A stretch of 64,000 nt of DNA from Pseudomonadales bacterium (GCA_029251375.1 JAQXDL010000046.1:1-64000); one strand, 5' to 3'; counted from the stretch's first letter, positions 17,179 through 26,641 are shown. Notes: a model not told the origin generated them from the letters alone. A program made the numbers and translations.

Positions 17179-17655
17179 ATGTCAGACCAACTTCAAAATG
17201 CTTTCGAAATTCTCACTGGCCGAATCGGCGAGCAGACGTCACAGACCGAGTGGTTCGAAATTACACAAGAACGCATCAATGATTTCGCTGATGTAACACT
17301 GGATCAACAATGGATTCATATCGACGTGGAAAAAGCCAACGCTGGCCCGTTCGGTGCTCCGATTGCACACGGCCAGTTAACCTTATCGATTATGGGTCAC
17401 TTGCCCCGTGTTGCCGACGCATCCAACAAGCAAACCACGCTTGAAGGTCAGAAGCTGACAATCAACTATGGCTTCGACAAGGTACGTTTTCCATCACCTG
17501 TACCCGCTGGCTCAAAAATTCGCACCACCGGCACGCTAAAGCGCGTCGAAATCAAAGGCGCAATGATTGAGACAATGAATGAGCTCGTCGTTGAAATTGA
17601 AGGCCAGGAGAAGCCTTGCTGCGTCGCCGAGAGCCTAGGCCGTTTGGTCTTCTGA
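17179..17655 (+). CDS. MaoC-like (R)-specific enoyl-CoA dehydratase
   Basis: A 158-residue hotdog-fold protein of the MaoC/NodN type, which hydrates or dehydrates acyl-CoA double bonds. The hydratase-2 motif is present: ADVTLDQQWIHID, then GAPIAHGQLTLS. The ATG at 17179 follows AGGAG six bases upstream; longer in-frame readings upstream run across the tRNA and are artefactual. A close paralogue lies at 51123-51605. No lipid genes are adjacent, so its pathway is uncertain; fatty-acid oxidation or polyester precursor supply are the usual roles. Confidence 0.88.
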   Translation: MSDQLQNAFEILTGRIGEQTSQTEWFEITQERINDFADVTLDQQWIHIDVEKANAGPFGAPIAHGQLTLSIMGHLPRVADASNKQTTLEGQKLTINYGFDKVRFPSPVPAGSKIRTTGTLKRVEIKGAMIETMNELVVEIEGQEKPCCVAESLGRLVF

Positions 17656-17680
17656 TCAATCGGCTAAATAGCACCAAAAA

Positions 17681-17711
17681 AACGTTACCGAAGCATTCCT
17701 TCAGTAACGTT
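17681..17711. terminator. hairpin terminator after MaoC gene
   Basis: Arms AACGTTAC and GTAACGTT pair perfectly, with GAAG/CTTC pairing inside after one mismatch. A run of A precedes it, and the T content after it is moderate, so it may terminate on either strand. Confidence 0.6.
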
Positions 17712-17720
17712 CTATTTGCC

Positions 17721-18911
17721 TTGAGCCATTACGTCACGAGAATTTATAGAGCACTTCTGGTTATATGCTTCGTGCTCTTTCCCCTTGCTAGCGCCACTGC
17801 TAGCGATCATGAATCATCAAAACCGGACGCGATTGGCTATCACTGGCCTGGCCTGAAACTCAATGGTGGCTGGATAACCGCCGACGTAAAGCTACGAGCA
17901 CAACTGCGATTAACATCAACGCATATTGAATCAGGCTTCACTAATGCTGACGAAGATCGTGAAGCGAAAGTAAATCGTAGCCGCATCAAAGTTGGCGGCA
18001 TGCTCATCACGCCACAACTCGACTACTATACCGAGTACGATTTCCCCTCCGAAAAATTGTTAGACCTTCGTTTTAGTTACAAATTGAAAGAGCTACCAAT
18101 GAACATCAGGATCGGTCAATGGAAGGTGCCCTATAATAGAGAACGCATCGATTCATCGGGTAAACAGCAGTTTATCGATCGCTCTATCGCCAACAAGTGG
18201 TTTACGCTTGACCGGCAACGCGGCGTCGCTTTTTATGGTCATATTGCGGAGCAAACCAGTTTCGACAGCACCTATAATTTTGCTATAACGCAAGGTACCG
18301 GCCGAAATGGCAAGGGCTCAAGTGATAAGCCGCAATGGTTAGCAAGATGGGAATGGAATTTCTTAAAGCGCGCAACAGTGTTTTCGCAAAGTAACACAGC
18401 AAAAAACGATGAACCGATTGGCTCACTTACCTTTGGCGCATCAGAATCTCACGGCGCCTATACCGATTTCTCCTCAGCCGGCGGCGGGCAGCTACCAGGA
18501 TTCACATCAGGCGATGAAGATGCCTATGAAATCTCGCAATACATGCAAGAGACCTACTTCCAACATCAAGGCTTTTCTTGGCAACAGGAGCTACACACTA
18601 AAAAAGTGGAAGATCGGCGAGATGGCACAGAAACTAACATCACGGGCGGATATATGCAGGCTGGTTATTTCCCCGCAGCGCATTGGGACAACTGGCCACA
18701 GCCATTAGAATTTGCGATACGTTTTGCCAAGGTTCGTTTGACTGAGTCACAAAGCGGTAATCATAAGGAGACCAGCCTTGTGATGAACTGGTTCTTGTCG
18801 GGACACAACAACAAGATCAGCGTTGATTACTCTTTAGGCAAGGACGACACCACTTTTGGCAATAAGGATAACTATCAAATCACGCGCCTACAGTGGGATT
18901 TTCATCTTTAA
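17721..18911 (+). CDS. outer-membrane porin, OprO/OprP-like
   Basis: A predicted protein of 396 residues with a signal peptide ending at ASATASD and a beta-barrel pattern of the phosphate-selective porin O/P family: LRFSYKLKELPMNIRIGQWK, then RSIANKW and RQRGVAFYG. The C-terminus ends in an aromatic-rich strand (QWDFHL). No ATG precedes the signal peptide in frame; TTG at 17721 is the best start because an earlier ATG at 17616 lies inside the MaoC gene and before its terminator. It probably admits small anions across the outer membrane; phosphate itself is not proven. It stands alone. Confidence 0.8.
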   Translation: MSHYVTRIYRALLVICFVLFPLASATASDHESSKPDAIGYHWPGLKLNGGWITADVKLRAQLRLTSTHIESGFTNADEDREAKVNRSRIKVGGMLITPQLDYYTEYDFPSEKLLDLRFSYKLKELPMNIRIGQWKVPYNRERIDSSGKQQFIDRSIANKWFTLDRQRGVAFYGHIAEQTSFDSTYNFAITQGTGRNGKGSSDKPQWLARWEWNFLKRATVFSQSNTAKNDEPIGSLTFGASESHGAYTDFSSAGGGQLPGFTSGDEDAYEISQYMQETYFQHQGFSWQQELHTKKVEDRRDGTETNITGGYMQAGYFPAAHWDNWPQPLEFAIRFAKVRLTESQSGNHKETSLVMNWFLSGHNNKISVDYSLGKDDTTFGNKDNYQITRLQWDFHL

Positions 18912-19038
18912 CTCGCGCGCACATTGACGCATCACTTGAAGATGGTCCGCGTCGACAATAACGGATTAGCGCACACAACAGAATAAGTGATATTAAAATG
19001 CCCTATTCGCCCTCAAGTCTCGAGGCTTTTGTGCAAAC

Positions 19039-19992
19039 CTACAGAGACATTTCCATATAGACGTCAGCGCGATTGTAATCCGACGGCGTCGGGAACGGTT
19101 GCCGAACAAATCCAATCGACTTATACAGGCCAATTGCAGGGGCTAATCGCGAATTGGATTCCAGATGCAAAGTCTGCGCGCCCATTTCTCTCGCTTTCTC
19201 CAACGCGGATAGCGCAAGTAACTTACCGATACCACTACCCCGAGCAGTTTTTACCACTCCCATCTTTGCTAGCTCAATCCTGCCCTCGTCTGTTTTGATT
19301 AACGCGCAAGTACCCCGCACTTCCGATGTTGTATCGTCGACTGCAAATAAGATCTCGCCACCGCGACGAACGATGTAACCCTCCGGGTTATCAAGTGCCA
19401 AAAGATCGGACGCTTCTAATTCAAAATGCTCGACGATCCAAGCCTCGTTTATCGACTTGAAAGCTGCCGCATACTTTTCCTGATAGGTGCTGACTGAGAT
19501 GCCTGCTAGCCCAATTTGATATCGCTGTTCGAAACGATCAACGAGAGACCTCCTTTTCAGCACCGTCTCGACCAGATCAAGATAACCAAGCAAATCAACG
19601 CCAGTCGATTCGATGACCTCATCAAGTGCGCCCTTCATCGGCCGCCAAATATTCTCAAGCGACTCTCTGGCTTGTTTCGCTTGCTGAGTCAGCGCAAGCA
19701 CCCGCTTACGTTTGTCTTTTGTGTCTTTGTAAGCTGAGACATAGCCCGCATTGATCATTTCATTAACAATACTGTTTATTGATGGATGGCTGATACCGAG
19801 ACTCGTCGTCAAGGTCATCACCGAAGACGGGCCTTTTTCGGCTAGATGGTAGTAGACAGGAAACCACTTCGGTTGGAACTCAGATCCGGTCGATCTGTAA
19901 ATGCGAATACCATCCTGCATCAGTAAATCGGACAGGCGTTTGAGCCTACTCGCTAAACTTAAGGCACCAAGCTCTCGAATCAAGTCCGTCAT
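19039..19992 (-). CDS. MarR-GNAT fusion protein
   Basis: A 317-residue protein in two parts. Residues about 20-150 are a MarR-type winged helix (SVMTLTTSLGISHPSINSIV, then KDKRKRVLALT), and residues about 160-317 a GNAT N-acetyltransferase with the acetyl-CoA loop VVKTARGSGIGKLLALSALE. Such helix-turn-helix/GNAT fusions are known, but targets are rarely defined; they may acetylate a small molecule or protein and regulate genes. It is transcribed away from the dioxygenase gene, with an AT-rich stretch between. Confidence 0.9.
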   Translation of the reverse strand: MTDLIRELGALSLASRLKRLSDLLMQDGIRIYRSTGSEFQPKWFPVYYHLAEKGPSSVMTLTTSLGISHPSINSIVNEMINAGYVSAYKDTKDKRKRVLALTQQAKQARESLENIWRPMKGALDEVIESTGVDLLGYLDLVETVLKRRSLVDRFEQRYQIGLAGISVSTYQEKYAAAFKSINEAWIVEHFELEASDLLALDNPEGYIVRRGGEILFAVDDTTSEVRGTCALIKTDEGRIELAKMGVVKTARGSGIGKLLALSALEKAREMGAQTLHLESNSRLAPAIGLYKSIGFVRQPFPTPSDYNRADVYMEMSL

Positions 19993-20311
19993 GTTGCTCC
20001 CTCATTTTTTGCTCGAAATTGTAGATCTTGCAGGTGTTGACGACAGCCCACCGCTTGAACAATCACAACTCCGCCGGCCTTAAAGATCGTCAAGGGGACG
20101 AATTTTAACCAACAAAGTAGCACATAAATATATATAGTTATATACGTAGTTACCTACATAATATTTTACGAAGATGGCTCGTTCAAACTAGACCCACCAC
20201 AATGTGAGGCATTCACACCGTTGTTCTCTAGAGCAAAGCAATAAGTCTACATCTGTACTCGTAGCTATTTTTTGAATTACTATAAGAGACAATCGCTTTG
20301 AGACTAAAACT
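19993..20311. promoter_or_regulatory. AT-rich divergent intergenic region
   Basis: A 319-base spacer between the divergent MarR-GNAT and dioxygenase genes. It holds a very AT-rich core at about 20120-20165 and a short inverted repeat, GTAG-TTAC-CTAC, at 20146-20157. MarR proteins commonly bind AT-rich palindromes in such divergent spacers, so an operator here is a reasonable guess. Confidence 0.35.
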
Positions 20312-21166
20312 GTGTCTAACATAACTATTAAACCGATCTCCGGCTCCCTCGGCGCAGACGTCACTGGCGTTGACCTGAGCAAACCACTCGACAATGAGAG
20401 TACAGCAATCATCGAGGATGCGTTTCTCGAGCACCTCGTGCTGTGCTTTCGAGACCAGCATCTCGATCCGACCAGCCTGCTTCAAGTCACGGAAAATATG
20501 GGCGGCGTTGGCGTCACACCTTATCTTGGCGGATTATCAAGCCACCCCGACGTTGTTCCTATTATTAAGGAGCCTAACGAGAAGTCAGCACTCACTTTTG
20601 GCTCAGGCTGGCATACCGATTTCACATTCCAGGCGCAACCGCCTAGCCGCACTTTACTCTACGCTGTCGACGTGCCTGACGCGGGCGGCGACACGCTTTA
20701 CTGCAACCTGTACAAAGCCTATGACTCGCTTTCGACTGGCATGCAACAGATGCTGGAAGGTCTCACCGCCATCCATAGTGCAGTTAGATCCTATGGGCCA
20801 AAGGCAACATTGAAAGACACGCAGGAGAACATGACGATCGTCAATGACTCGCAGGAACCGGAGACAATGGAACACCCAGTCATCAGGACCCACCCACAAA
20901 CCGGCAAGAAGGCACTTTGGGTCAACCCTGTTTACACCATTCGCTTCAAAGATATGACCGAGCAGGAAAGCCAACCCTTACTAAGCTATCTCAATGCGCT
21001 GGCCATCAACCCGTCGAATACCTGTCGGGTGCGCTGGCAGAAGAACTCTCTGACGGTCTGGGATAATCGTTGCACACAACATTGCGCGACATCTGACTAT
21101 CAAGGACATCGCCGAGAGATGCTCCGCACCACAGTCGCCGGCGATCAACCCTTTTTAGATAGATAA
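20312..21166 (+). CDS. TauD/TfdA-family 2-oxoglutarate dioxygenase
   Basis: A 284-residue Fe(II)/2-oxoglutarate-dependent oxygenase. The metal triad can be seen: His101 and Asp103 in GWHTDFTFQ, and His257 in DNRCTQHCATSDY; Arg268 or Arg272 would hold 2-oxoglutarate. The N-terminal GADVTGVDLS matches the family. The start is GTG. Members hydroxylate taurine, 2,4-D, carnitine precursors and other acids; which one applies is not visible. It is followed after 29 bases by a PlsC-like gene, perhaps only by chance. Confidence 0.9.
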   Translation: MSNITIKPISGSLGADVTGVDLSKPLDNESTAIIEDAFLEHLVLCFRDQHLDPTSLLQVTENMGGVGVTPYLGGLSSHPDVVPIIKEPNEKSALTFGSGWHTDFTFQAQPPSRTLLYAVDVPDAGGDTLYCNLYKAYDSLSTGMQQMLEGLTAIHSAVRSYGPKATLKDTQENMTIVNDSQEPETMEHPVIRTHPQTGKKALWVNPVYTIRFKDMTEQESQPLLSYLNALAINPSNTCRVRWQKNSLTVWDNRCTQHCATSDYQGHRREMLRTTVAGDQPFLDR

Positions 21167-21195
21167 TCCCGGCAGCGGTAGAAATAAGGATAATT

Positions 21196-21960
21196 GTGGA
21201 CTTTTCTAGCTTCAGCAAGCGCGACTACTCATTACTTAGATTTACATTGATCGTTTACCGATGGCTTTTCGTCGCGCCCTTTTTGACTCTGACGACATTT
21301 CTGATTGGCACCTTAATCACCATCCTGTCGCTTTTGGGTATGCCCGACTTTGCATCACGCACGTTTGGTCCCTTGTGGGCACGACTCAACATCGGCGCGT
21401 CACTTATGAGCGTGAAAGTTGAAGGCTTGCATAATCTCGACGCCAAAACCTCTTACGTCATCGTGGCCAACCATCAGAGCCTCGTCGATATCTATGTCGT
21501 TTACGGTTACCTGCCAAAAGACTTTAAATGGGTCATGAAAAAAGAATTACGCTCTATCCCCATTCTAGGGATCGCGTGTGAAGCAATGGGCCACATCATT
21601 GTGGATCGAAGCAATACTGAAGCGGCATTAGACACCATCAATGCGGCAAGAGAACGTATCACCGACGGTATGAGCGTGGTGTTTTTTCCAGAAGGGACTC
21701 GATCCCGTTTAGGCGACCTAAAAACCTTCAAGAAGGGGGCATTTAGGCTTGCGATCGAATTAGAGCTACCGATTTTACCCGTGGTTATTCACGGCACTGA
21801 TAAGATCCTTCCCTCTGACTCAACAGACCTAGTACCAGGCAAAGCAACCCTTGAGATACTGCCACCTATCGAGACTGCAAGCTTGGGCGAGCATGACATT
21901 AGTGCGCTATCGAGTCAGGCTCGCAGAGCTATTCAGAAAAGTCTAGATCAAGCTGTCTGA
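21196..21960 (+). CDS. plsC: 1-acylglycerol-3-phosphate acyltransferase
   Basis: A 254-residue membrane-associated acyltransferase that makes phosphatidic acid from lysophosphatidic acid. The HX4D catalytic motif is His93/Asp98 in ANHQSLVDIY, and the glycerophosphate site is FPEGTRSR. N-terminal hydrophobic segments (about 22-50) anchor it in the inner membrane. The start is GTG at 21196, preceded by AAGGAT. It may be coexpressed with the dioxygenase upstream; a second plsC elsewhere in the genome is possible. Confidence 0.88.
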   Translation: MDFSSFSKRDYSLLRFTLIVYRWLFVAPFLTLTTFLIGTLITILSLLGMPDFASRTFGPLWARLNIGASLMSVKVEGLHNLDAKTSYVIVANHQSLVDIYVVYGYLPKDFKWVMKKELRSIPILGIACEAMGHIIVDRSNTEAALDTINAARERITDGMSVVFFPEGTRSRLGDLKTFKKGAFRLAIELELPILPVVIHGTDKILPSDSTDLVPGKATLEILPPIETASLGEHDISALSSQARRAIQKSLDQAV

Positions 21961-21987
21961 TGGGGCGCGACAACAACAGAAATTATG

Positions 21988-22164
21988 TTATTTCTTTTTC
22001 TTAGTGCGCCGTTTACGGTTTTTTAATGTTTGCGCCGATGTTGATGGTCCGCTGACACGAGCAGCTATGAACGCTTGCTTCATCTTCTCGACTTTTGCTT
22101 CCTTGCGAGCCACGTCATGGGGCGCGCGAGCCTTATCAAGTTTAATTATTTTATCTTCTGTCAC
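21988..22164 (-). CDS. small basic protein of unknown function
   Basis: A predicted protein of 58 residues, rich in Lys and Arg with a poly-basic end (KNRKRRTKKKK). The GTG at 22164 is chosen because AAGAG lies a few bases before it; a longer reading to 22218 has no binding site. It is convergent with plsC. The composition suggests nucleic-acid or ribosome contact, but no family is recognised and it could be spurious. Confidence 0.4.
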   Translation of the reverse strand: MTEDKIIKLDKARAPHDVARKEAKVEKMKQAFIAARVSGPSTSAQTLKNRKRRTKKKK

Positions 22165-22397
22165 TACTCTTACCCAACCCGTTAGCTCAACCAACAAATT
22201 TAAGAAAGTAAACAACAAACCCGCTCAAAACTTGGCTGACAGCCATGGCGTATGCCGACGCAGTGACAAGAACAACACTTAATATCACTACATAATGTCT
22301 GGTTTACTTTTTCCTAAGGGACTTATACCATGCCGCTAAATCTACGCACACTATCGGAACAATGCCATTAAAACCAGTGTGTTAAACTTTTAATCTA

Positions 22398-23240
22398 ATG
22401 ACAGCAGACTCGTATACAGTGCTTAGAAATACAGCAGACCGCGCCCCACTTTTTTTTATTTTATCTTTGACAGCTCTCGATTTTTCCCTCTATTTCACGG
22501 TTGAAAATTTTTGGGTTTTGCTCATTTACTTCGTAGCGATGATTATTCCCAAAGGATGTATCTGCGCATGGAATCACCATCACCAACATACTAAAACGTT
22601 TAAACAAACGCCTTTAAATAGACTACTCGAACTCGCCTATGCTTTTCATACGGGCGTCACGACCAACCTATGGTTGCTGCACCACGTATTTGGCCATCAT
22701 CATCACTATTTGGATCAAAGCAAGGATGAAAGTCGGTGGAAGCGCACTGACGGTTCAACAATGGGGGAGCTAGAATACACATTGAATGTCGCTCTGACGG
22801 CTTACTATCGCGGCTATCAGGTTGGCAAACGTTACCCTAAACATTACCGCACGCATGTTATCTACACCATTGTGGCATTTTCTATTGTTGGCGCGCTTAC
22901 CTGGTACCAGCCATTACAAGGCATGATGCTTTTTGTCTTCCCAATGATGACAGGCTTACTGATGACAGCTTGGGCAACCTACGATCATCACGCCGGCCTT
23001 GACGAAACTGAAGATCATTTCAAGGCGTCGTACAACAATACCAATATCGTTTTCAATACTCTCACGGGCAACTTAGGCTACCACACTGCCCATCACTACA
23101 AACAGGGTTTACATTGGTCAGAGCTACCACGATTGCATGATGAGATTAAGCACAACATACCCGAAGAACTTTACTTCAGCTCTATTTGGGACATGGTGAC
23201 TAATAGTTTCGTCGGTCGCGCCTTTAAACTGTCGTCTTAA
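22398..23240 (+). CDS. membrane fatty acid desaturase/hydroxylase
   Basis: A 280-residue integral membrane diiron enzyme of the desaturase superfamily. Histidine clusters serve as iron ligands: NHHHQH near residue 55, HHVFGHHHH near residue 95, and HTAHHYKQG near residue 231. Several hydrophobic segments (18-50, 155-190) place the active site at the cytoplasmic face. It may introduce a double bond or hydroxyl into a fatty acyl chain or a related lipid; sequence does not settle regiochemistry. It differs clearly from the stearoyl-type desaturase at 51803. Confidence 0.85.
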   Translation: MTADSYTVLRNTADRAPLFFILSLTALDFSLYFTVENFWVLLIYFVAMIIPKGCICAWNHHHQHTKTFKQTPLNRLLELAYAFHTGVTTNLWLLHHVFGHHHHYLDQSKDESRWKRTDGSTMGELEYTLNVALTAYYRGYQVGKRYPKHYRTHVIYTIVAFSIVGALTWYQPLQGMMLFVFPMMTGLLMTAWATYDHHAGLDETEDHFKASYNNTNIVFNTLTGNLGYHTAHHYKQGLHWSELPRLHDEIKHNIPEELYFSSIWDMVTNSFVGRAFKLSS

Positions 23241-23340
23241 GCTCTAGACTTACGCCGTCAGTCTGGCCTCCAACCGACGTTTAGCCTGCTCTCCAGATGA
23301 GAAGCACAGATACTATGCACAAATTCGAGGCACAGTTGAT

Positions 23341-23748
23341 ATGAGTGAATTGCGTACCGATGCGAACCGATGCTTTGTATGCGGCCCGGGAAACCCAATT
23401 GGGCTGAAGCTTAAATTTCGTTTAGACGACGACGTGTGTCGATCAGAGTTCACGCCATTAGATATTCACTGTGGTTACGATGCCGTGACTCACGGTGGCA
23501 TCGTCTTTGCTGCACTTGATGATGTAATGGCAAACTGGATTTTTCTAAAAGGTATTCGCGCTTACACCGCCAAGTGTGACATTCGCTACAAAGATACCCT
23601 GCCTACCGGCACGCCTGTGCGGCTTGAAGGACACTGCACTAAGCAACGAGGTCGCCTAGTACAGATGAAGGGTATCATGACGCGCATTGACAACAATCAG
23701 GTTGTCGCCGAAACCGACGCCAGCTTCATGGTCGACAATAAAGCCTAG
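23341..23748 (+). CDS. PaaI-type hotdog thioesterase
   Basis: A 135-residue hotdog-fold protein of the 4HBT/PaaI group. The N-terminal CFVCGPGNPIGLKLKF and the central YDAVTHGGIVFAALDDVM are typical, with the family's catalytic Asp or Glu on the helix after the HGG motif. Such enzymes hydrolyse acyl-CoA thioesters in the cytoplasm. It is preceded by a 100-base spacer after the desaturase gene, on the same strand; the substrate is unknown. Confidence 0.85.
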   Translation: MSELRTDANRCFVCGPGNPIGLKLKFRLDDDVCRSEFTPLDIHCGYDAVTHGGIVFAALDDVMANWIFLKGIRAYTAKCDIRYKDTLPTGTPVRLEGHCTKQRGRLVQMKGIMTRIDNNQVVAETDASFMVDNKA

Positions 23749-23850
23749 TTTAACTCTGCAACGTCAGCCTCTAGCATGACACGGCGAGCTACAACTTCGC
23801 CGCCCACAATCTAGAACAAAAGAGACGAGCCTAGTAGAGAAGAATCTAGC

Positions 23851-23895
23851 CCACAAAGGGCTTGTCGACAAAGAGATAGCCAACAAAGAGCTAGC
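23851..23895. repeat. 15-base tandem repeat at the lytic transglycosylase 3' end
   Basis: Three 15-base units with the shared core ACAAAG (the last two differ at only two or three positions) overlap the stop codon of the lytic transglycosylase gene. The period of 15 keeps the reading frame, so slippage here would lengthen or shorten the C-terminus of the protein. Confidence 0.5.
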
Positions 23896-24910
23896 CAGCA
23901 ACAATCTCATCAGCCAGTAGTCCAACAGAGACTGCATATTTATTGGCACAATTGTAAGCCAAAATTCTCCCAAAGTTTGGTCCAACCAGATAAGCATTCT
24001 TCTCGCCCTCTTCAGGAATCACCATCGCTATCGGATCTGGCAAATCTGAGTTAGCGGGCACTTCGACACCTAGCGCACCCCACTGCTCATGAGTCAACTT
24101 CTTGGTGTGATGGCGAAAAGCTCTACAACCGGATGGTGGCTTAGACCGTTTCAAACTCGCAAAATCAACATCGGTATTCGGCAACAATACTTTGGCACCC
24201 CAAGTGAGTCCTTGGTTCCACCTGTTTTTACTTAAATAATTAGCAATAGAGGCCCATACGTCTTCGTTACTCTGCCAAATGTTTTTTCGTCCATCACCGT
24301 CATAGTCTTGTGCGTAATTTAGAAAACTGGAGGGCATAAACTGGTTTTGCCCCATCGCGCCAGCCCAACCACCAACAAACTGCTCAACTGAAATATGCCC
24401 CTCATCAAGAATCTGTAAGGCTTTGAACAACTCTTTTCGAAAGAAGGTTGAACGTCTAGGATCATAGGCGAGTGTGGCCAAAGACCGGACTATGGAATAC
24501 TTACCTTGGTAGGTGCCAAAGTTTGACTCTAAACCCCAAAAGGCAACTAGATATTGCGCGTCGACACCATAGTCGGCGGCTATACGTTCAAGCATGGCTT
24601 TGTTTGCTTGATAATATTCACGACCTTTGTCGATTCGATAAGAAGTGACCCGTTTATCGAGATACTGCTCAAACGTTTGGACGAACTCTGGCTGCTTTCG
24701 ATCAAATCCGAGCACTCGCGGATCTGGCTCTATGTTTGACAACGCTGCAAGGGTCGACTCACTAAAGCCACGACTAGCCGCTTCCGTTTGTAGCTCAACC
24801 AGCCAAGCACTGAAGTCCTCTGGGTCAATCTTCACCGAAGCGGCCTGCGCCATTGAACTTGTTATCAGGATCATTGAGACGCCAAGGTTTAACAATTTTC
24901 TAATAGACAT
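23891..24910 (-). CDS. MltB-type lytic murein transglycosylase
   Basis: A 339-residue periplasmic enzyme that cleaves peptidoglycan to anhydromuropeptides. The signal peptide ends at MAQAAS. The catalytic region is typical of the MltB group (GH103): AFWGLESNFG carries the catalytic Glu, followed by GWAGAMGQNQFMPSSF and DYDGDGRKNIW. The ATG at 24910 begins a signal peptide; the longer upstream reading is not needed. No lipobox is seen, so it is likely soluble rather than a lipoprotein. It is convergent with the thioesterase gene. Confidence 0.92.
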   Translation of the reverse strand: MSIRKLLNLGVSMILITSSMAQAASVKIDPEDFSAWLVELQTEAASRGFSESTLAALSNIEPDPRVLGFDRKQPEFVQTFEQYLDKRVTSYRIDKGREYYQANKAMLERIAADYGVDAQYLVAFWGLESNFGTYQGKYSIVRSLATLAYDPRRSTFFRKELFKALQILDEGHISVEQFVGGWAGAMGQNQFMPSSFLNYAQDYDGDGRKNIWQSNEDVWASIANYLSKNRWNQGLTWGAKVLLPNTDVDFASLKRSKPPSGCRAFRHHTKKLTHEQWGALGVEVPANSDLPDPIAMVIPEEGEKNAYLVGPNFGRILAYNCANKYAVSVGLLADEIVAG

Positions 24911-25094
24911 TTTCAGTTGATATCCGCCGCATAATTCAAGCCTGATCATAACAGAGAACAATCGGTCAAAAAGTGAAACGATCATTGCCCACTGCGTATC
25001 GTTCTTCAGGACAGTTAAACGAAAACTTGATTCATACCCGAGCCTGAGGTTATATCTGCCCCTGTTTATATTTTGCGGTAAAAGTTGAAGATCT

Positions 25095-25529
25095 ATGGCG
25101 ATATGGAAAAACCGGTGCAGTGTGAAAGAATTGAACGACAAGCTAAGCGGCAGTGTGCAGCAGGGTTTGGGGTTCAAAATTGCGCATATAGGCGATGACT
25201 TCCTCGTCGCGACACTGCGCATGGCAAATAATCTTAATCCTGAACAACAAAATCTCCGAGAAGCCACTCTTCTTATGACAGCAAACACGCTTGTCGCAAT
25301 AGCCGCGGAAGCCTGCATCGATACACAAACCCACAACACTAAAACAACAGAAATCAATATCAGCCAGTTTAATGCAACATTAAATGCAACAACGGAGGGC
25401 ACCCTTACGGCGATGGCAAGACCGGTGCAGCTAAGCGCTGATGCTCAGGTGTGGCGATTTGAATTGCACGATGAGGAAGACCTGTTGCTGGCTGAAGGCA
25501 GGCAAAGCCTGCTAGTCAAACCTCGCTGA
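25095..25529 (+). CDS. hotdog-fold thioesterase-like protein
   Basis: A 144-residue protein with the hotdog pattern of PaaI-like thioesterases: a long helix (REATLLMTANTLVAIAAEAC) followed by strands such as TEINISQFNATLNATTEGTL. The usual HGG motif is missing, so catalytic activity is unsure. It is divergent from the lytic transglycosylase gene, about 180 bases apart. Function may be acyl-CoA hydrolysis or binding. Confidence 0.7.
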   Translation: MAIWKNRCSVKELNDKLSGSVQQGLGFKIAHIGDDFLVATLRMANNLNPEQQNLREATLLMTANTLVAIAAEACIDTQTHNTKTTEINISQFNATLNATTEGTLTAMARPVQLSADAQVWRFELHDEEDLLLAEGRQSLLVKPR

Positions 25530-26143
25530 GGCAGATACGCCTGACCGCGTTATGACATTCATTAAGATTCGCGTGCTTAAACCTGTTCATTATCGTCGCC
25601 AGAAATAGACCATACAAACACGCAAGACCAAAATACGAGCTTTCACATAGGTATTAAAAACAACAACCTAAACAACATGATGATGTCTATCGCAAACACT
25701 ATACGCTGACCTCCTGCATTTCTAGGAAGGTAGCCGACCCTCTTAGATTACCAACTACAAAACCCATCTATCATGCAGGCGGTGAACCTCACCTTGGGCA
25801 CCCGTAAACAACATTCCTCTCGGATTGTTACAAACGCTATAAATGCCTAAGCGATGAAGATGCCTTTTCGCTCAACCGCACAGACGAACATGTCAAAAAA
25901 ATCGAAAGACTTGCCAACGTCGCCAATCAAGCACCATCGGTTTGGTCGCGCTAAAGAGTCTGGTATTTAAAGAGCCTTGGAAAAGCTTAATGTGGAATAA
26001 AGTTGAATAAAGTGCCGGCAAAGCGGAAAATTTTCCCTCGAATAGAAAATAGGCCAGAATAGACCCGCTCGGAATAATCAGACTTGTAAGTCGGTCATAT
26101 TGGAAATACAAAACTAACAAGAACCTAAACTATGGGATCATTT
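25530..26143. other. gene-free stretch
   Basis: About 610 bases without a supportable gene, upstream of the DoxX-like gene. Short open frames show no family signal. A short direct repeat (TGGAATAAAG and TGAATAAAG near 25991) was noted, with no known meaning. Confidence 0.45.
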
Positions 26144-26641
26144 ATGAACTTCATCATCAAATGGGATGCGCAGTTTCGCCAGACAATGGAGAAGTTCACC
26201 GACGTCGGTCCGCTGACATTACGGTTGTTACTGGCATGGGAATATTGGGAAGCGGGCAGTACAAAATTGAACGGCACAAATTGGTTTCAGCATATCCAAG
26301 AGAAATTTCCATTCCCATTTAGTGTTATCGACCCTGACATCAGTTGGTTCCTGGCAACCTGGTTTGAAATACTCGGCGCCATCGCACTACTGATTGGATT
26401 AGGAACGCGCTATGCATCCCTCTTTCTTATCGTGCTGACGATCATTGCCGCGATTGCGGTTCACATTCCACCAGAGGGTTGGTCCAGCGTCAGCGACATG
26501 TTGAGTGGCTACGCGATTTCTGACGAAGGTGAGGGCAATTACAAGCTGCCATTGATTTATATTGTCATGTTCATCCCTCTGCTCGTTATGGGACCTGGTC
26601 GCCTCAGCATCGACTTCCTAATCGCACGAGGTAATAAATAG
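26144..26641 (+). CDS. DoxX-family membrane protein
   Basis: A 165-residue inner-membrane protein with four hydrophobic segments and the DoxX layout: LTLRLLLAWEYWEAG at the first helix, FLATWFEILGAIALLIGL at the second, and a C-terminal FLIARGNK tail. ATG at 26144 is preferred; an ATG at 26132 is in the same frame. DoxX proteins are linked to respiratory or redox functions, but the role of this one is unknown. It stands alone. Confidence 0.85.
   Translation: MNFIIKWDAQFRQTMEKFTDVGPLTLRLLLAWEYWEAGSTKLNGTNWFQHIQEKFPFPFSVIDPDISWFLATWFEILGAIALLIGLGTRYASLFLIVLTIIAAIAVHIPPEGWSSVSDMLSGYAISDEGEGNYKLPLIYIVMFIPLLVMGPGRLSIDFLIARGNK

Noticed and set aside
24911-25402. N-terminal extension of the lytic transglycosylase
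   Set aside because: The extension precedes a good signal peptide and overlaps the divergent hotdog gene; ATG 24910 is the sensible start.
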